From NCBI RefSeq assembly GCF_000160775.2, contig NZ_CM001024.1:1904119-1968118 (forward strand): a stretch of 64,000 bases of DNA, in the 5' to 3' direction. This stretch comes from Aeromicrobium marinum DSM 15272 (GTDB lineage: Bacteria; Actinomycetota; Actinomycetes; Propionibacteriales; Nocardioidaceae). Under the pieces are notes generated by a model. That model did not search any database. It had not been told where the DNA came from and worked only from the letters and a program-made list of their open reading frames with translations. This document shows, piece after piece, positions 18,599 through 27,146 of the stretch. The position numbers and the translations under genes were made by a program. How positions within the stretch are numbered: position 1 is the stretch's first letter; each line of letters begins with the position of its first letter.

Positions 18599-19443
18599 CC
18601 ACCAGCCGCATCGCCTACCAGGGTGAGCCCGGGGCGAACTCGCACATCGTCTGCCGTCAGCACCACCCTGACCTCGAGCCCCTGGCCTGCGCATCCTTCG
18701 AAGACGTCTTCGCGGCCGTGCGGTCCGGCGCGGCCGACCTGGCGATGATCCCCATCGACAACTCCATCGCCGGCCGGGTGGCCGACATCCACCACTTCCT
18801 GCCCGACTCCGGGCTGCACATCGTGGCCGAGCACTTCCTGCGGATCCAGTTCCACCTGCTCGGCGTGCCCGGGTCGACCACGGAGACCGTCCGCACCGTG
18901 CACAGCCACGTCCATGCCCTGGGCCAGTGCCGGCGCATCATCGCCCGCCTGGGGCTGTCCCCGGTGATCTCCGGCGACACCGCCGGCGCCGCCCGGGAGA
19001 TCGCCGACGCCGCCGACGTCACCCAGGCGGCCATCGCCCCGCCCCTGGCCGCCGAGATCTACGGGTTGGACGTGCTGGCCACCGACGTCGAGGACGAGGA
19101 CCACAACACGACCCGCTTCGTGGTGCTGTCCCGGGAGGCCCGGCGCGCCCGGGCCGGCGACGGGCCCGTGGTCACGAGCTTCATCTTCAACGTCCGCAAC
19201 CTGCCCGCCGCGCTGTACAAGGCCCTGGGCGGGTTCGCCACGAACGGGGTCAACATGACCAAGCTGGAGTCGTACATGGTCGGAGGCGAGTTCACCGCGA
19301 CCCAGTTCCTCGCGGAGGTCGACGGCCACCCCGACGACCCGCACCTGGCGCGGGCGCTGGAGGAGCTGCAGTTCTTCACGACCGAGGTCAACGTGCTCGG
19401 CGTCTACCCCGCGGACCCGTTCCGCGCCACCGGCCACGCCTGA
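18595..19443 (+). CDS. pheA: Prephenate dehydratase
   Basis: 282-residue enzyme converting prephenate to phenylpyruvate in phenylalanine synthesis. The catalytic domain starts RIAYQGEPGANSH and contains the NTTRFVVL active-site motif; a C-terminal ACT domain follows from about residue 190. Its ACT motif is NMTKLESYMVGGEF rather than the classical ESRP phenylalanine-binding motif, a form I associate mainly with alphaproteobacteria. The GTG start overlaps the galK stop (GTGA). Chorismate mutase is not fused. Confidence 0.93.
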   Translation: MTTSRIAYQGEPGANSHIVCRQHHPDLEPLACASFEDVFAAVRSGAADLAMIPIDNSIAGRVADIHHFLPDSGLHIVAEHFLRIQFHLLGVPGSTTETVRTVHSHVHALGQCRRIIARLGLSPVISGDTAGAAREIADAADVTQAAIAPPLAAEIYGLDVLATDVEDEDHNTTRFVVLSREARRARAGDGPVVTSFIFNVRNLPAALYKALGGFATNGVNMTKLESYMVGGEFTATQFLAEVDGHPDDPHLARALEELQFFTTEVNVLGVYPADPFRATGHA

Positions 19444-19445
19444 CC

Positions 19446-20564
19446 GTGGCGAGCCTGCCGTGGCCGCTGTGCGTGCCGGTCCTCACCGACGGCACCGTGA
19501 CGCTGCGCGCCCACACCCCCGACGACGTCGCCCCCATGACCGAGATGGCGACCGACCCCACCACGGCACGATGGACCTCGGTGCCGTCGCCCTACCCCCC
19601 GGAGGCCGGGGAGGACTTCGCGCTGCGCCACGTCCCGGCGCAGTGGGACGCCGGCGGGGACCGCGGATGGGCGATCGAGACGGTCGACGACCACGGGCGG
19701 CCCCGCTTCGCCGGCAACCTCGACCTGCGGGGCAGCACGGTGGCGGACCTGGGCTTCGTGCTGCACCCGTGGGCCCGGGGCCGCGGCTGCATGAGGGCTG
19801 CGGTCGAGCTGGCGCTGGACTGGGCGTTCACCGAGGCCGGGACGGAGGCGGTGCACTGGCGCGCCGAGGTCGGCAACGTCGCCTCGCTGCGGGTCGCGCA
19901 CGCCGCCGGGTTCCGGCTGGTCGCGACCGTGCCGGCGCTGCTGCTCCAACGTGATCGTGTCGTCGACGCCTGGACCGGCGTCCGGCTGTTCGGCGACCCC
20001 CCGACCGCTCGGACGCGGTGGGCCGCTCCGCCCGTCGTCCTGACCGACCGGGTGAGACTGCGACCGCTGGCCCAGACGGATCTCCCCCGGGTCGTGGAGG
20101 CCTGCTCCGACGACGTGACGCACCACTGGCTCTCGCACCTCCCGCGGCCCTACACCGTGGCGGCGGCCCGTGCGTACCTCGACGACACCGCGTGGCGGGC
20201 CGCCACCGGCGCCGCCTGCACCTGGGCGCTCGCCGACCGGTCCTCGGACCTGTTGCTCGGCACCGTCGCCGTGGTCGACCTGGCGGGGTGGGACCGGACG
20301 GCCGGCGAGGTCACCTACCTGATGCACCCCGATGCGCGCGGCCGGGGCCTGCTGCGCGAGGCGTTGCCGGCCGTCGTCGACCACGCCTTCTCGCCGCAGG
20401 GACTGGACCGGCGACGGCTCACCGCGGGCGCCGCCGCCGGGAACCGGGCGAGCATCGCCGTGCTCGAGGCGGCCGGGTTCGCGAGGTGCGGACGCGCGAC
20501 GGCCGCGGAACCGGTGGGCGACGGCACCTTCGACGACGTGGTCGAGCTCGAGCTGATGCGCTGA
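19446..20564 (+). CDS. Tandem GNAT-domain acetyltransferase
   Basis: 372-residue protein with two consecutive RimJ/RimL-like GNAT domains. The first starts LTDGTVTLRAHTPDDV with the acetyl-CoA loop HPWARGRGCMRAAVE; the second starts LTDRVRLRPLAQTDL with HPDARGRGLLREALP and GNRASIAVLEAAGF. The start GTG at 19446 is two bases after the pheA stop, so the genes are co-transcribed. Acceptor substrate unknown. Confidence 0.87.
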   Translation: MASLPWPLCVPVLTDGTVTLRAHTPDDVAPMTEMATDPTTARWTSVPSPYPPEAGEDFALRHVPAQWDAGGDRGWAIETVDDHGRPRFAGNLDLRGSTVADLGFVLHPWARGRGCMRAAVELALDWAFTEAGTEAVHWRAEVGNVASLRVAHAAGFRLVATVPALLLQRDRVVDAWTGVRLFGDPPTARTRWAAPPVVLTDRVRLRPLAQTDLPRVVEACSDDVTHHWLSHLPRPYTVAAARAYLDDTAWRAATGAACTWALADRSSDLLLGTVAVVDLAGWDRTAGEVTYLMHPDARGRGLLREALPAVVDHAFSPQGLDRRRLTAGAAAGNRASIAVLEAAGFARCGRATAAEPVGDGTFDDVVELELMR

Positions 20565-20591
20565 GGCCACCGTGCCTGCCACACTGGTTGC

Positions 20592-22109
20592 GTGACCCAA
20601 CCACCTGCGCCCGAGGCCGTCGACGCACCCGCGACCAGCCCGTGGCCGGCGCTGTGGGCGGTGGTGATCGGCTTCTTCATGATCCTGCTGGACAACACGA
20701 TCGTCTCGGTGGCGACACCGGCGATCCTGCAGGACCTCGACACGACGTTCAGTGCCGTCATCTGGGTCACGAGCGCCTACCTGCTGGCGTACGCGGTGCC
20801 GCTGCTGGTGACCGGCCGGCTCGGCGACCGCTACGGACCCCGTCGCGTGTACCTGGCGGGGCTGACGCTGTTCACGCTCGCATCGCTGTGGTGCGGGCTG
20901 ACCTCCTCGATCGAGGGCCTCATCGTCGCCCGCGTGTTCCAAGGGTTCGGCGCCTCGATGATGACCCCGCAGACGATGGCGCTCATCACCCGCACGTTCC
21001 CCGCCGCCAAGCGTGGTGCCGCCATGGCGCTCTGGGGCGCCACCGCTGGGGTCGCCACCCTGCTCGGTCCGATCGTCGGCGGCGTGCTCACCGACCTCGC
21101 GGGCTGGGAGTGGATCTTCATCGTCAACGTGCCGATCGGCGTCATCGGCTTCGTCGCGGCCTGGATCCTGGTGCCCGAGCTGCCCACCCACACGCACTCG
21201 TTCGACTGGTTCGGGGTCGCGCTCAGCGCGGTCGGCATGTTCTGCATCGTCTTCGCGATCCAGGAGGGCTCGACCTACGACTGGGGCACGATCACCGGCA
21301 TCGTCTCCGTCCCGCTGCTGATCGTGGTCGGCCTCGTGACGATGGCCGTGTTCTTCTGGTGGCAGTCGCGGATCCGTACCGAGCCGTTGGTCCCGCTGCG
21401 ACTCTTCCGCGACCGCAACTTCTCGCTGGCGAGTCTGGGCATCGTGGCCGTCTCGTTCGCCATCACCTCGATGGCCCTGCCGTTCATGTTCTACGCCCAG
21501 GCCGTGCGCGGGGACTCCCCCACCGAGGCGGGTCTGCTGCTCGTGCCGATGGCCCTGATGACGGCGGTGCTCGCACCGTACGTGGGACGCCTGGTCGACC
21601 GGGCGCACCCGCGCGCGATCACGTCGGTCGGGTTCGGGGCCAGCGCCGTCGCGGTGTTCTGGTTGACGCGGATCATGGAGCCGGCCACGCCGACGTGGCA
21701 GATCCTGCTCGCGATGGCGCTGTTCGGGGTCGGCAGCGCCTTCCTGTGGGCGCCGTTGGCCGCCACGGCGACCCGCAACCTGCCGATGGACTCCGCCGGG
21801 GCGGGTGCCGGCGTGTACAACACGGTCCGCCAGACGGCCGCCGTGCTGGGGGCCGCGGCCATCGCTGCGGCCATCGAGTCGCGGCTCGCGGCCAACCTGC
21901 CCGGGTTCGACGGCTCGGGCCGGGAGATGGAGCTGGGGGTCGACGCACTCCCGGCCGACCTGGCCGCCCCGTTCGCGGCGTCGATGTCGCAGTCGCTGCT
22001 GCTGCCGGCGCTCGCCCTCGCACTGGGGCTGCTCGTGGCCGTCTCCTTCGCCCGGCCGAGCCACGAGGGTCGTGCGCCGCGGCCCGTGATCGGCACCCGC
22101 TCCACCTAG
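20592..22109 (+). CDS. MFS drug exporter, DHA2 (14-helix) family
   Basis: 505-residue proton-drug antiporter resembling EmrB/QacA. The first helix region reads FFMILLDNTIVSVATPAI, with the conserved D-x-T-I-V-x-V-A pattern of this family; the A-loop is GRLGDRYGPRRVY. The GTG start is six bases after CACACT, a weak leaderless -10. It sits between the GNAT gene and purU. Substrate unknown. Confidence 0.9.
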   Translation: MTQPPAPEAVDAPATSPWPALWAVVIGFFMILLDNTIVSVATPAILQDLDTTFSAVIWVTSAYLLAYAVPLLVTGRLGDRYGPRRVYLAGLTLFTLASLWCGLTSSIEGLIVARVFQGFGASMMTPQTMALITRTFPAAKRGAAMALWGATAGVATLLGPIVGGVLTDLAGWEWIFIVNVPIGVIGFVAAWILVPELPTHTHSFDWFGVALSAVGMFCIVFAIQEGSTYDWGTITGIVSVPLLIVVGLVTMAVFFWWQSRIRTEPLVPLRLFRDRNFSLASLGIVAVSFAITSMALPFMFYAQAVRGDSPTEAGLLLVPMALMTAVLAPYVGRLVDRAHPRAITSVGFGASAVAVFWLTRIMEPATPTWQILLAMALFGVGSAFLWAPLAATATRNLPMDSAGAGAGVYNTVRQTAAVLGAAAIAAAIESRLAANLPGFDGSGREMELGVDALPADLAAPFAASMSQSLLLPALALALGLLVAVSFARPSHEGRAPRPVIGTRST

Positions 22110-22118
22110 ACTCGCGCC

Positions 22119-22985
22119 GTGTCCACCAGCTACGTCCTGACCCTCTCCTGCCCGGACCGGCCCGGCCTGGTGTTCGCCGTGACGCGCTGGATCGCCGAGG
22201 CCGGCGGCAACATCCTGGACAGCCAGCAGTTCACCGACGTCAGCACCGACGTGGACGAGCGGGGTGAGTTCTTCCTGCGGGTCCACTTCGACTTCCCCAC
22301 GCCGCAGGACCTCGCCGGGCTGCGGACCGCCTTCGCGGCGGTGGCGACCGAGCACCGGATGAACGCCGCGATCGTGCAGGCCGAGGCCCCGGTGCGGACG
22401 CTCGTGATGGTGTCGACCGACGGGCACTGCCTCAACGACCTGCTGTTCCGCCAGACCACCGGGGGGCTCAACATCGTCGTGCCGGCGGTCGTGTCGAACC
22501 ATCGCGACCTGGAGCAGCTCGCGGGACGGTACGACGTCCCGTTCCACCACGTGCCGGTGAGCCGGGAGACCAAGGCACAGGCCGAGGCCGCCCTGCTGCG
22601 CCTGGTCGAGGAGCTCGACGTCGTCCTGGTGGTGCTGGCCCGCTACATGCAGATCCTGGGTGACGACGTGTGCCGGGAGCTGACCGGACGCATCATCAAC
22701 ATCCACCACAGCTTCTTGCCGAGCTTCAAGGGCGCGCGCCCGTACCACCAGGCGCACGACCGTGGGGTGAAGCTGATCGGCGCGACCGCCCACTACGTGA
22801 CCGCCGACCTCGACGAGGGTCCGATCATCGACCAGGGCGTGCTGCGGGTCGACCACCGCCTGCGGGCCGCCGACCTCGCCCGGGTGGGCCGCGACGTGGA
22901 GTCCCAGACCCTCTCCCGCGCCGTGCAGCTGCACGCGGAGTCCCGCGTCCTGATGAACGGACCCCGCACCGTCGTCTTCGACTGA
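22119..22985 (+). CDS. purU: Formyltetrahydrofolate deformylase
   Basis: Hydrolyses 10-formyl-THF to THF and formate, supplying formate and balancing one-carbon pools. 288 residues: an N-terminal ACT domain starting YVLTLSCPDRPGLVFAVTRW and a C-terminal formyltransferase-like catalytic domain with INIHHSFLPSFKGARPYHQA (catalytic His and Asn) and DEGPIIDQ. Leaderless by TAGACT (22107-22112), six bases, GTG. Confidence 0.95.
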   Translation: MSTSYVLTLSCPDRPGLVFAVTRWIAEAGGNILDSQQFTDVSTDVDERGEFFLRVHFDFPTPQDLAGLRTAFAAVATEHRMNAAIVQAEAPVRTLVMVSTDGHCLNDLLFRQTTGGLNIVVPAVVSNHRDLEQLAGRYDVPFHHVPVSRETKAQAEAALLRLVEELDVVLVVLARYMQILGDDVCRELTGRIINIHHSFLPSFKGARPYHQAHDRGVKLIGATAHYVTADLDEGPIIDQGVLRVDHRLRAADLARVGRDVESQTLSRAVQLHAESRVLMNGPRTVVFD

Positions 22986-23006
22986 CGCCCCGGCCCCCAC
23001 CCGACG

Positions 23007-23074
23007 TCTCACCATCCGGCAGGCGCTCTCACATCGTGAGATCGGCGGTCCGCCCCTCCGCTCCCGCCTAGATT
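23007..23074 (+). promoter_or_regulatory. Sulfate operon promoter with candidate operator
   Basis: A palindrome TCTCACATCGTGAGA occupies 23027-23041, and a second TCTCAC half-site sits exactly 20 bp upstream (23007-23012). A TAGATT -10 hexamer is at 23069-23074, putting the palindrome centre near -47 from the predicted start at about 23081. This arrangement suits an activator contacting RNA polymerase; the -35 is poor. The regulator was not identified. Confidence 0.5.
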
Positions 23075-23121
23075 TCAGGACGACACGCGTGACCTGACCG
23101 ACGACCGAGGAGGGGTGGAGC

Positions 23122-24132
23122 ATGCCGGACCGCCGCCCCCGCACCGTCGTCGTGGCCGTGCTCGCCGCCGTCCTGCTGACCCTCCAGGGATGCTCCGGAC
23201 CCGACGGCGACGACCTGACCCTGGTCGGCTTCGCCCTGCCCAAGAACGCCGACGAAGCCGCCCAGGCCGCGTTCGCCCGGACCTCCGAGGGAGCCGGGAC
23301 CGAGTGGATCCAGTCCTACGGCGCCTCCGGGGACCAGAGCCGCGCGGTCGCCCGCGGGTTGCGGGCCGACGTCGTCCACTTCTCGGTGACGCCCGACCTC
23401 ACCCGGCTCGTCGACGCCGGACTGGTGGGCGACGACTGGGACGACGACCGGCACGGCGGGATCATGACCGAGTCGGTCGTGGTGCTCGTGGTCCGCGCCG
23501 GCAACCCCCTCGGGATCGAGGGATGGGACGACCTGGCCCGTCCCGGTCTCGAGGTCGTGACCCCCAACCCCGGATCCTCCGGTGCCGCGCGGTGGAACGT
23601 CCTCGGAGCTTGGCTGCACGTGGCCGGCGACGGTGGGTCCGACGCCGAGGCCACCCGTTTCCTCGCGCGGGTGCTGGCCAATGTGGAGGCCCTGCCCGGC
23701 AGCGGCCGCGAGGCGACCGCGGCGTTCCAGAGCGGGACCGGCGACGTGCTCATCTCCTCGGAGAACGAGGCCATCCTCGCGCGGCAGAGCGGCGAGGACC
23801 TGGAGTACCTCGTGCCCGACGACACGCTGCTGATCCAGAATCCCGGTGCGGTGACCCGGCGTGCCGACCCCCGGGCAGCGGACTTCCTCGACTTCGTGCG
23901 GTCCGCCGCCGGCCAGACGGTCTACGCCGCGGCCGGGTTCCGGCCGCTCCGCACCGTCGTCGGCGTCGAGGTCGGCACGGTCGACGGCGCGACCGACCCG
24001 CGGAACCCCTACCCGGTCCCCCGCCGGCTGGCGACGGTCGACGACGACCTGGGCGGCTGGGACGCCGTCAACGCGAAGTTCTTCGCCGCAGACGGCCTCG
24101 TCACCCGACTGCTCACGGAGTCCGCCCGATGA
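23122..24132 (+). CDS. Sulfate ABC transporter substrate-binding lipoprotein
   Basis: 336-residue extracytoplasmic lipoprotein of the sulfate/thiosulfate-binding family (Sbp/CysP). The signal peptide has an Arg-rich n-region and the lipobox LQGC near residue 24. Family markers include RGLRADVVHFSVTPDL, the TPNPGSSGAARWN region that contacts the anion, and YLVPDDTLLIQNP. The ATG at 23122 has AGGAGG eight bases upstream. It overlaps the permease start by ATGA. Confidence 0.92.
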   Translation: MPDRRPRTVVVAVLAAVLLTLQGCSGPDGDDLTLVGFALPKNADEAAQAAFARTSEGAGTEWIQSYGASGDQSRAVARGLRADVVHFSVTPDLTRLVDAGLVGDDWDDDRHGGIMTESVVVLVVRAGNPLGIEGWDDLARPGLEVVTPNPGSSGAARWNVLGAWLHVAGDGGSDAEATRFLARVLANVEALPGSGREATAAFQSGTGDVLISSENEAILARQSGEDLEYLVPDDTLLIQNPGAVTRRADPRAADFLDFVRSAAGQTVYAAAGFRPLRTVVGVEVGTVDGATDPRNPYPVPRRLATVDDDLGGWDAVNAKFFAADGLVTRLLTESAR

Positions 24133-24923
24133 GCCGCTCCACGCTCACCCGGCAGTCGGGGCTGGGCCTCGGCCTGGCCATGACGTGGTTCAGCCTGCTC
24201 GTCCTCATCCCGCTGGCCCTGATCGTCGTGCAGGCCACCGGTGGCGGACCGGGCATCTTCTGGGACACGCTGCGGAACCCGCAGACCGCGGCGGCCCTGC
24301 GGCTCACCGTCTCCCAGGCGCTGCTGGTGACCGCCGTGAACGTCGTCATGGGCACCCTCATCGCCTGGGTCCTGGTGCGGGACCAGTTCCCCGGCCAGCG
24401 CGTGCTCGAGGTCGTGATCGACATCCCGTTCGCGCTGCCGACGATCGTCGCCGGGCTCGTGCTGCTCAGCCTCTACGGTCCCGACAGCCCGCTCGGCATC
24501 AACGTCGTCAACACCGAACGGTCGGTGTTCCTGGCCCTGCTGTTCGTGACCCTGCCCTTCGTGGTCCGCACCGTGCAACCGGTCCTGATGGAGCTGGACC
24601 GTGACGTGGAGGAGGCGGCTGCGTCCCTCGGAGCCAGCCGCTTCACCATCGCCCGCCGCATCATCGCGCCCAGCCTCGCCCCCGCCGTGACCGCGGGCGC
24701 CGCGCTGTCGTTCGCCCGCGGCATCAGCGAGTACGGCTCGCTCGTGCTGCTGTCGGGCAACCTGCCGCTGAAGACCGAGGTGGCGTCGGTCCGCATCCTG
24801 ACCTACATCGAGAACGGTGACGACGCCTCCGCGGCGGCGGTCGCCACGATCCTGCTGGTCGTCGCCCTGCTGGCCATCGCGACCCTCGAGCTGGTGTCAC
24901 GCCGGATGAGTCGACGTGGCTAG
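24129..24923 (+). CDS. cysT: Sulfate ABC transporter permease (CysT/CysU)
   Basis: 264-residue inner-membrane permease with six helices. The EAA cytoplasmic loop reads EEAAASLGASRFTIARRIIA, and the following segment GISEYGSLVLLSGNLP is characteristic of CysT. The ATG at 24129 overlaps the upstream stop by four bases; the frame is open upstream but that is shadow sequence. It forms the channel with the downstream CysW-like protein. Confidence 0.92.
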   Translation: MSRSTLTRQSGLGLGLAMTWFSLLVLIPLALIVVQATGGGPGIFWDTLRNPQTAAALRLTVSQALLVTAVNVVMGTLIAWVLVRDQFPGQRVLEVVIDIPFALPTIVAGLVLLSLYGPDSPLGINVVNTERSVFLALLFVTLPFVVRTVQPVLMELDRDVEEAAASLGASRFTIARRIIAPSLAPAVTAGAALSFARGISEYGSLVLLSGNLPLKTEVASVRILTYIENGDDASAAAVATILLVVALLAIATLELVSRRMSRRG

Positions 24924-25746
24924 CCGCGTCGCCGCCCCCGTGACCACCGGGACCCGGGTCCGCCGGCTCCTGGTCGTCGCCTACCTCGGGCTGCTCGTCG
25001 TGTGGCCGGTGGGCCTGGTGGTCCGCCGCACCTTCGAGGGCGGCGGCGAGAACCTCACGACCGCCCTGTCCGACCCCGTCGTGACCTCCGCACTGCAGCT
25101 GACCGTCGTCGTCGCCCTGTGGGCGGTGGCGATCAACACCGTGTTCGGCATCGGTATCTCGCTGCTGCTGGTGCGCCAGGAGTTCCCCGGCAAGCGGGTC
25201 CTGTCGGCCCTGATCGACCTGCCCCTGTCGGTCTCCCCCGTGGTCGTCGGGCTCGCCCTGCTGCTCGCCTACGGAGGCACCGACGGACTGTTCGGTCCGG
25301 GGCTGGAGTCCGCCGGCCTGCAGGTGGTGTTCGCGACCCCGGCCATCGTCCTCGCCACGGCGTTCATCACCCTGCCGCTCGTGATCCGCGAGATCGTCCC
25401 GGTCCTGACCGAGATCGGTACCGACCAGGAGCAGGCGGCCCGCTCGCTGGGAGCCGGAGGGTGGCAGACCTTCCGCCGCATCACCCTCCCGTCGATCCGG
25501 TGGGCGCTCGTGTACGGCGTCGTCCTGAGCCTGGCGCGAGCGCTCGGGGAGTTCGGGGCCGTCAAGATCGTGTCGGGCAACCTCATCGGCCAGACCCAGA
25601 CCGCGACGCTCGTGGTCGAGCAGAAGTACCAGGACTTCGAGCAGGGCACGGCGTACGCCACCAGCTTCCTGCTCGCGCTGATCGCCGTCGCGGCCCTCGT
25701 GGTCGTCGCGATCCTGAGACCCCAGGAGAACTCCGATGGGCATTGA
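24916..25746 (+). CDS. cysW: Sulfate ABC transporter permease (CysW)
   Basis: 276-residue permease, second half of the sulfate channel. The EAA loop is [20 protein letters not shown], followed by [16 protein letters not shown], the CysW signature region. The GTG start at 24916 lies eight bases inside the end of cysT and the 3' end overlaps the ATPase gene by 11 bases, so the operon is tightly coupled. Confidence 0.92.
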   Translation: MASRVAAPVTTGTRVRRLLVVAYLGLLVVWPVGLVVRRTFEGGGENLTTALSDPVVTSALQLTVVVALWAVAINTVFGIGISLLLVRQEFPGKRVLSALIDLPLSVSPVVVGLALLLAYGGTDGLFGPGLESAGLQVVFATPAIVLATAFITLPLVIREIVPVLTEIGTDQEQAARSLGAGGWQTFRRITLPSIRWALVYGVVLSLARALGEFGAVKIVSGNLIGQTQTATLVVEQKYQDFEQGTAYATSFLLALIAVAALVVVAILRPQENSDGH

Positions 25747-26704
25747 GATCACCGGCATCACCAAGCGGTTCGGCGACTTCGTCGCGCTGGACGACATCAA
25801 CCTCTCGGTCCCGTCGGGCCAGCTGACGGCCCTGCTCGGGCCCAGCGGCGGCGGGAAGTCCACCCTGCTGCGGGTCGTCGCCGGGCTGGAGTCCGCCGAC
25901 ACCGGCCGCATCGAGATCGAGGGCATCGACACGACCGACCTGCCGGCCCAGAAGCGCAACGTGGGATTCGTGTTCCAGCACTACGCCGCCTTCAAGCACC
26001 TCTCGGTGCGGCGCAACGTGGCGTTCGGCCTGGAGATCCGCAAGCAGCCGAAGGACCAGATCACCGCCAAGGTCGAGGAGCTGCTCGAGCTGGTGCACCT
26101 CACCCAGTGGGGCGACCGGCTCCCGTCGCAGCTGTCGGGCGGTCAGCGCCAGCGCATGGCCCTGGCCCGCGCGCTCGCGATCGAGCCCAGCGTGCTGCTG
26201 CTCGACGAGCCCTTCGGCGCGCTCGACGCCAAGGTGCGCAAGGAGCTGCGCGACTGGCTGCGTCGCCTGCACGACGAGGTGCACGTGACGACCGTGTTCG
26301 TGACCCACGACCAGGAGGAGGCCCTGGAGGTCGCCGACACCATCGTGGTGATCAACGAGGGCCGGATCGAGCAGGTCGGCACCCCCGACGACCTGTACGA
26401 CGACCCTGCCAGCGAGTTCGTGCTGAGCTTCCTGGGACCGGTGACCCGCCTCGGCGGACGGCTGATCCGCCCCCACGACATCGAGATCTCCCGCTACGAG
26501 CAGGCGGCGACCGCCGACGGGCCCATCACCCGCTGGACCCGCATCGGGTTCGAGGTCCGCCTCGAGGTGACCCCCACCGACCCGCTGCACCCCGAGCCGG
26601 TCCAGGTGGTGATCACCCGCACCGAGGCGAACGCCCTCGGCCTGCATCTCGGCGACCACGTGTGGCTGCGCCCGCAGGTCGGCGCCCAGACCGTGCGCGC
26701 CTGA
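25736..26704 (+). CDS. cysA: Sulfate ABC transporter ATP-binding protein
   Basis: 322-residue ATPase energising sulfate import. Walker A is GPSGGGKST, the signature [15 protein letters not shown], Walker [12 protein letters not shown] and the switch [10 protein letters not shown] short C-terminal regulatory (TOBE-like) region follows from about residue 235, shorter than in full-length CysA. It is the last gene of the operon; no obvious terminator hairpin was seen before the convergent lipoprotein gene. Confidence 0.94.
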   Translation: MGIEITGITKRFGDFVALDDINLSVPSGQLTALLGPSGGGKSTLLRVVAGLESADTGRIEIEGIDTTDLPAQKRNVGFVFQHYAAFKHLSVRRNVAFGLEIRKQPKDQITAKVEELLELVHLTQWGDRLPSQLSGGQRQRMALARALAIEPSVLLLDEPFGALDAKVRKELRDWLRRLHDEVHVTTVFVTHDQEEALEVADTIVVINEGRIEQVGTPDDLYDDPASEFVLSFLGPVTRLGGRLIRPHDIEISRYEQAATADGPITRWTRIGFEVRLEVTPTDPLHPEPVQVVITRTEANALGLHLGDHVWLRPQVGAQTVRA

Positions 26705-26733
26705 CGGGCACCAACACCACCACCGGCGCCGGC

Positions 26734-27093
26734 TCAGAGGTCGCAGACCTCGGTGCCGTCGTCGAACTCGACCTCGACGGACGTGCCGTCGGGCACGGTC
26801 AGCGAGGACACGACCGTGCTGATGATCAGGCACGCCGACGAGAGCTCCGAGGACTCCTCGACCCGGATCTTCAGGGTCGTGCCGTCCACCGAGTAGCCCG
26901 CGACGTTGCCCATGGCGGTCTCCAGGGCGAAGCCCAGCGTGTCGAGGCCGGTGTCGATGTCCCCCAGCGACGTCGGCGCTCCCGCACCGCCGGACTCCGA
27001 CGTGTCGGACGCGACGGGGACGTCCACGGGGTCGTCGCCGCAGGCGGCGAGGGTGAGGGCGAGCAGGGTGACGGGGACCAGGAGGATCTTCAT
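26734..27093 (-). CDS. Small putative lipoprotein downstream of the LuxR regulator
   Basis: Unrecognised 119-residue secreted lipoprotein. The signal peptide MKILLVPVTLLALTLAACGD has the lipobox LAAC; a low-complexity acidic linker follows, and two Cys in the mature part (SSACLI and the near C-terminal EVCDL) could pair. The frame opens at 27147, but the ATG at 27093 gives a proper signal peptide. A 17-bp palindrome matching the one beside the other lipoprotein gene lies 37 bases upstream, so it is a likely target of the adjacent LuxR regulator. Confidence 0.75.
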   Translation of the reverse strand: MKILLVPVTLLALTLAACGDDPVDVPVASDTSESGGAGAPTSLGDIDTGLDTLGFALETAMGNVAGYSVDGTTLKIRVEESSELSSACLIISTVVSSLTVPDGTSVEVEFDDGTEVCDL

Positions 27094-27129
27094 GGGTCCG
27101 AGGCTGCACCACCGCGACACCCAGCGGAT

Positions 27130-27146
27130 TGAGCAGGAACTACTCA
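27130..27146 (-). promoter_or_regulatory. Candidate LuxR operator, copy 2
   Basis: On the minus strand this reads TGAGTAGTTCCTGCTCA, matching copy 1 at 29688-29704 in 15 of 17 positions. It overlaps the last codons and stop of the LuxR gene and precedes the small lipoprotein gene. A GGTGGTG follows at nearly the same distance as at copy 1. Activation of a weak promoter from a site near -40 is the simplest reading. Confidence 0.55.

Noticed and set aside
19404-23243. 1279-codon open frame on the minus strand
   Set aside because: It runs antisense through GNAT, DHA2 and purU genes with low-complexity Arg/Gly/His/Gln composition; it is a GC-rich shadow.
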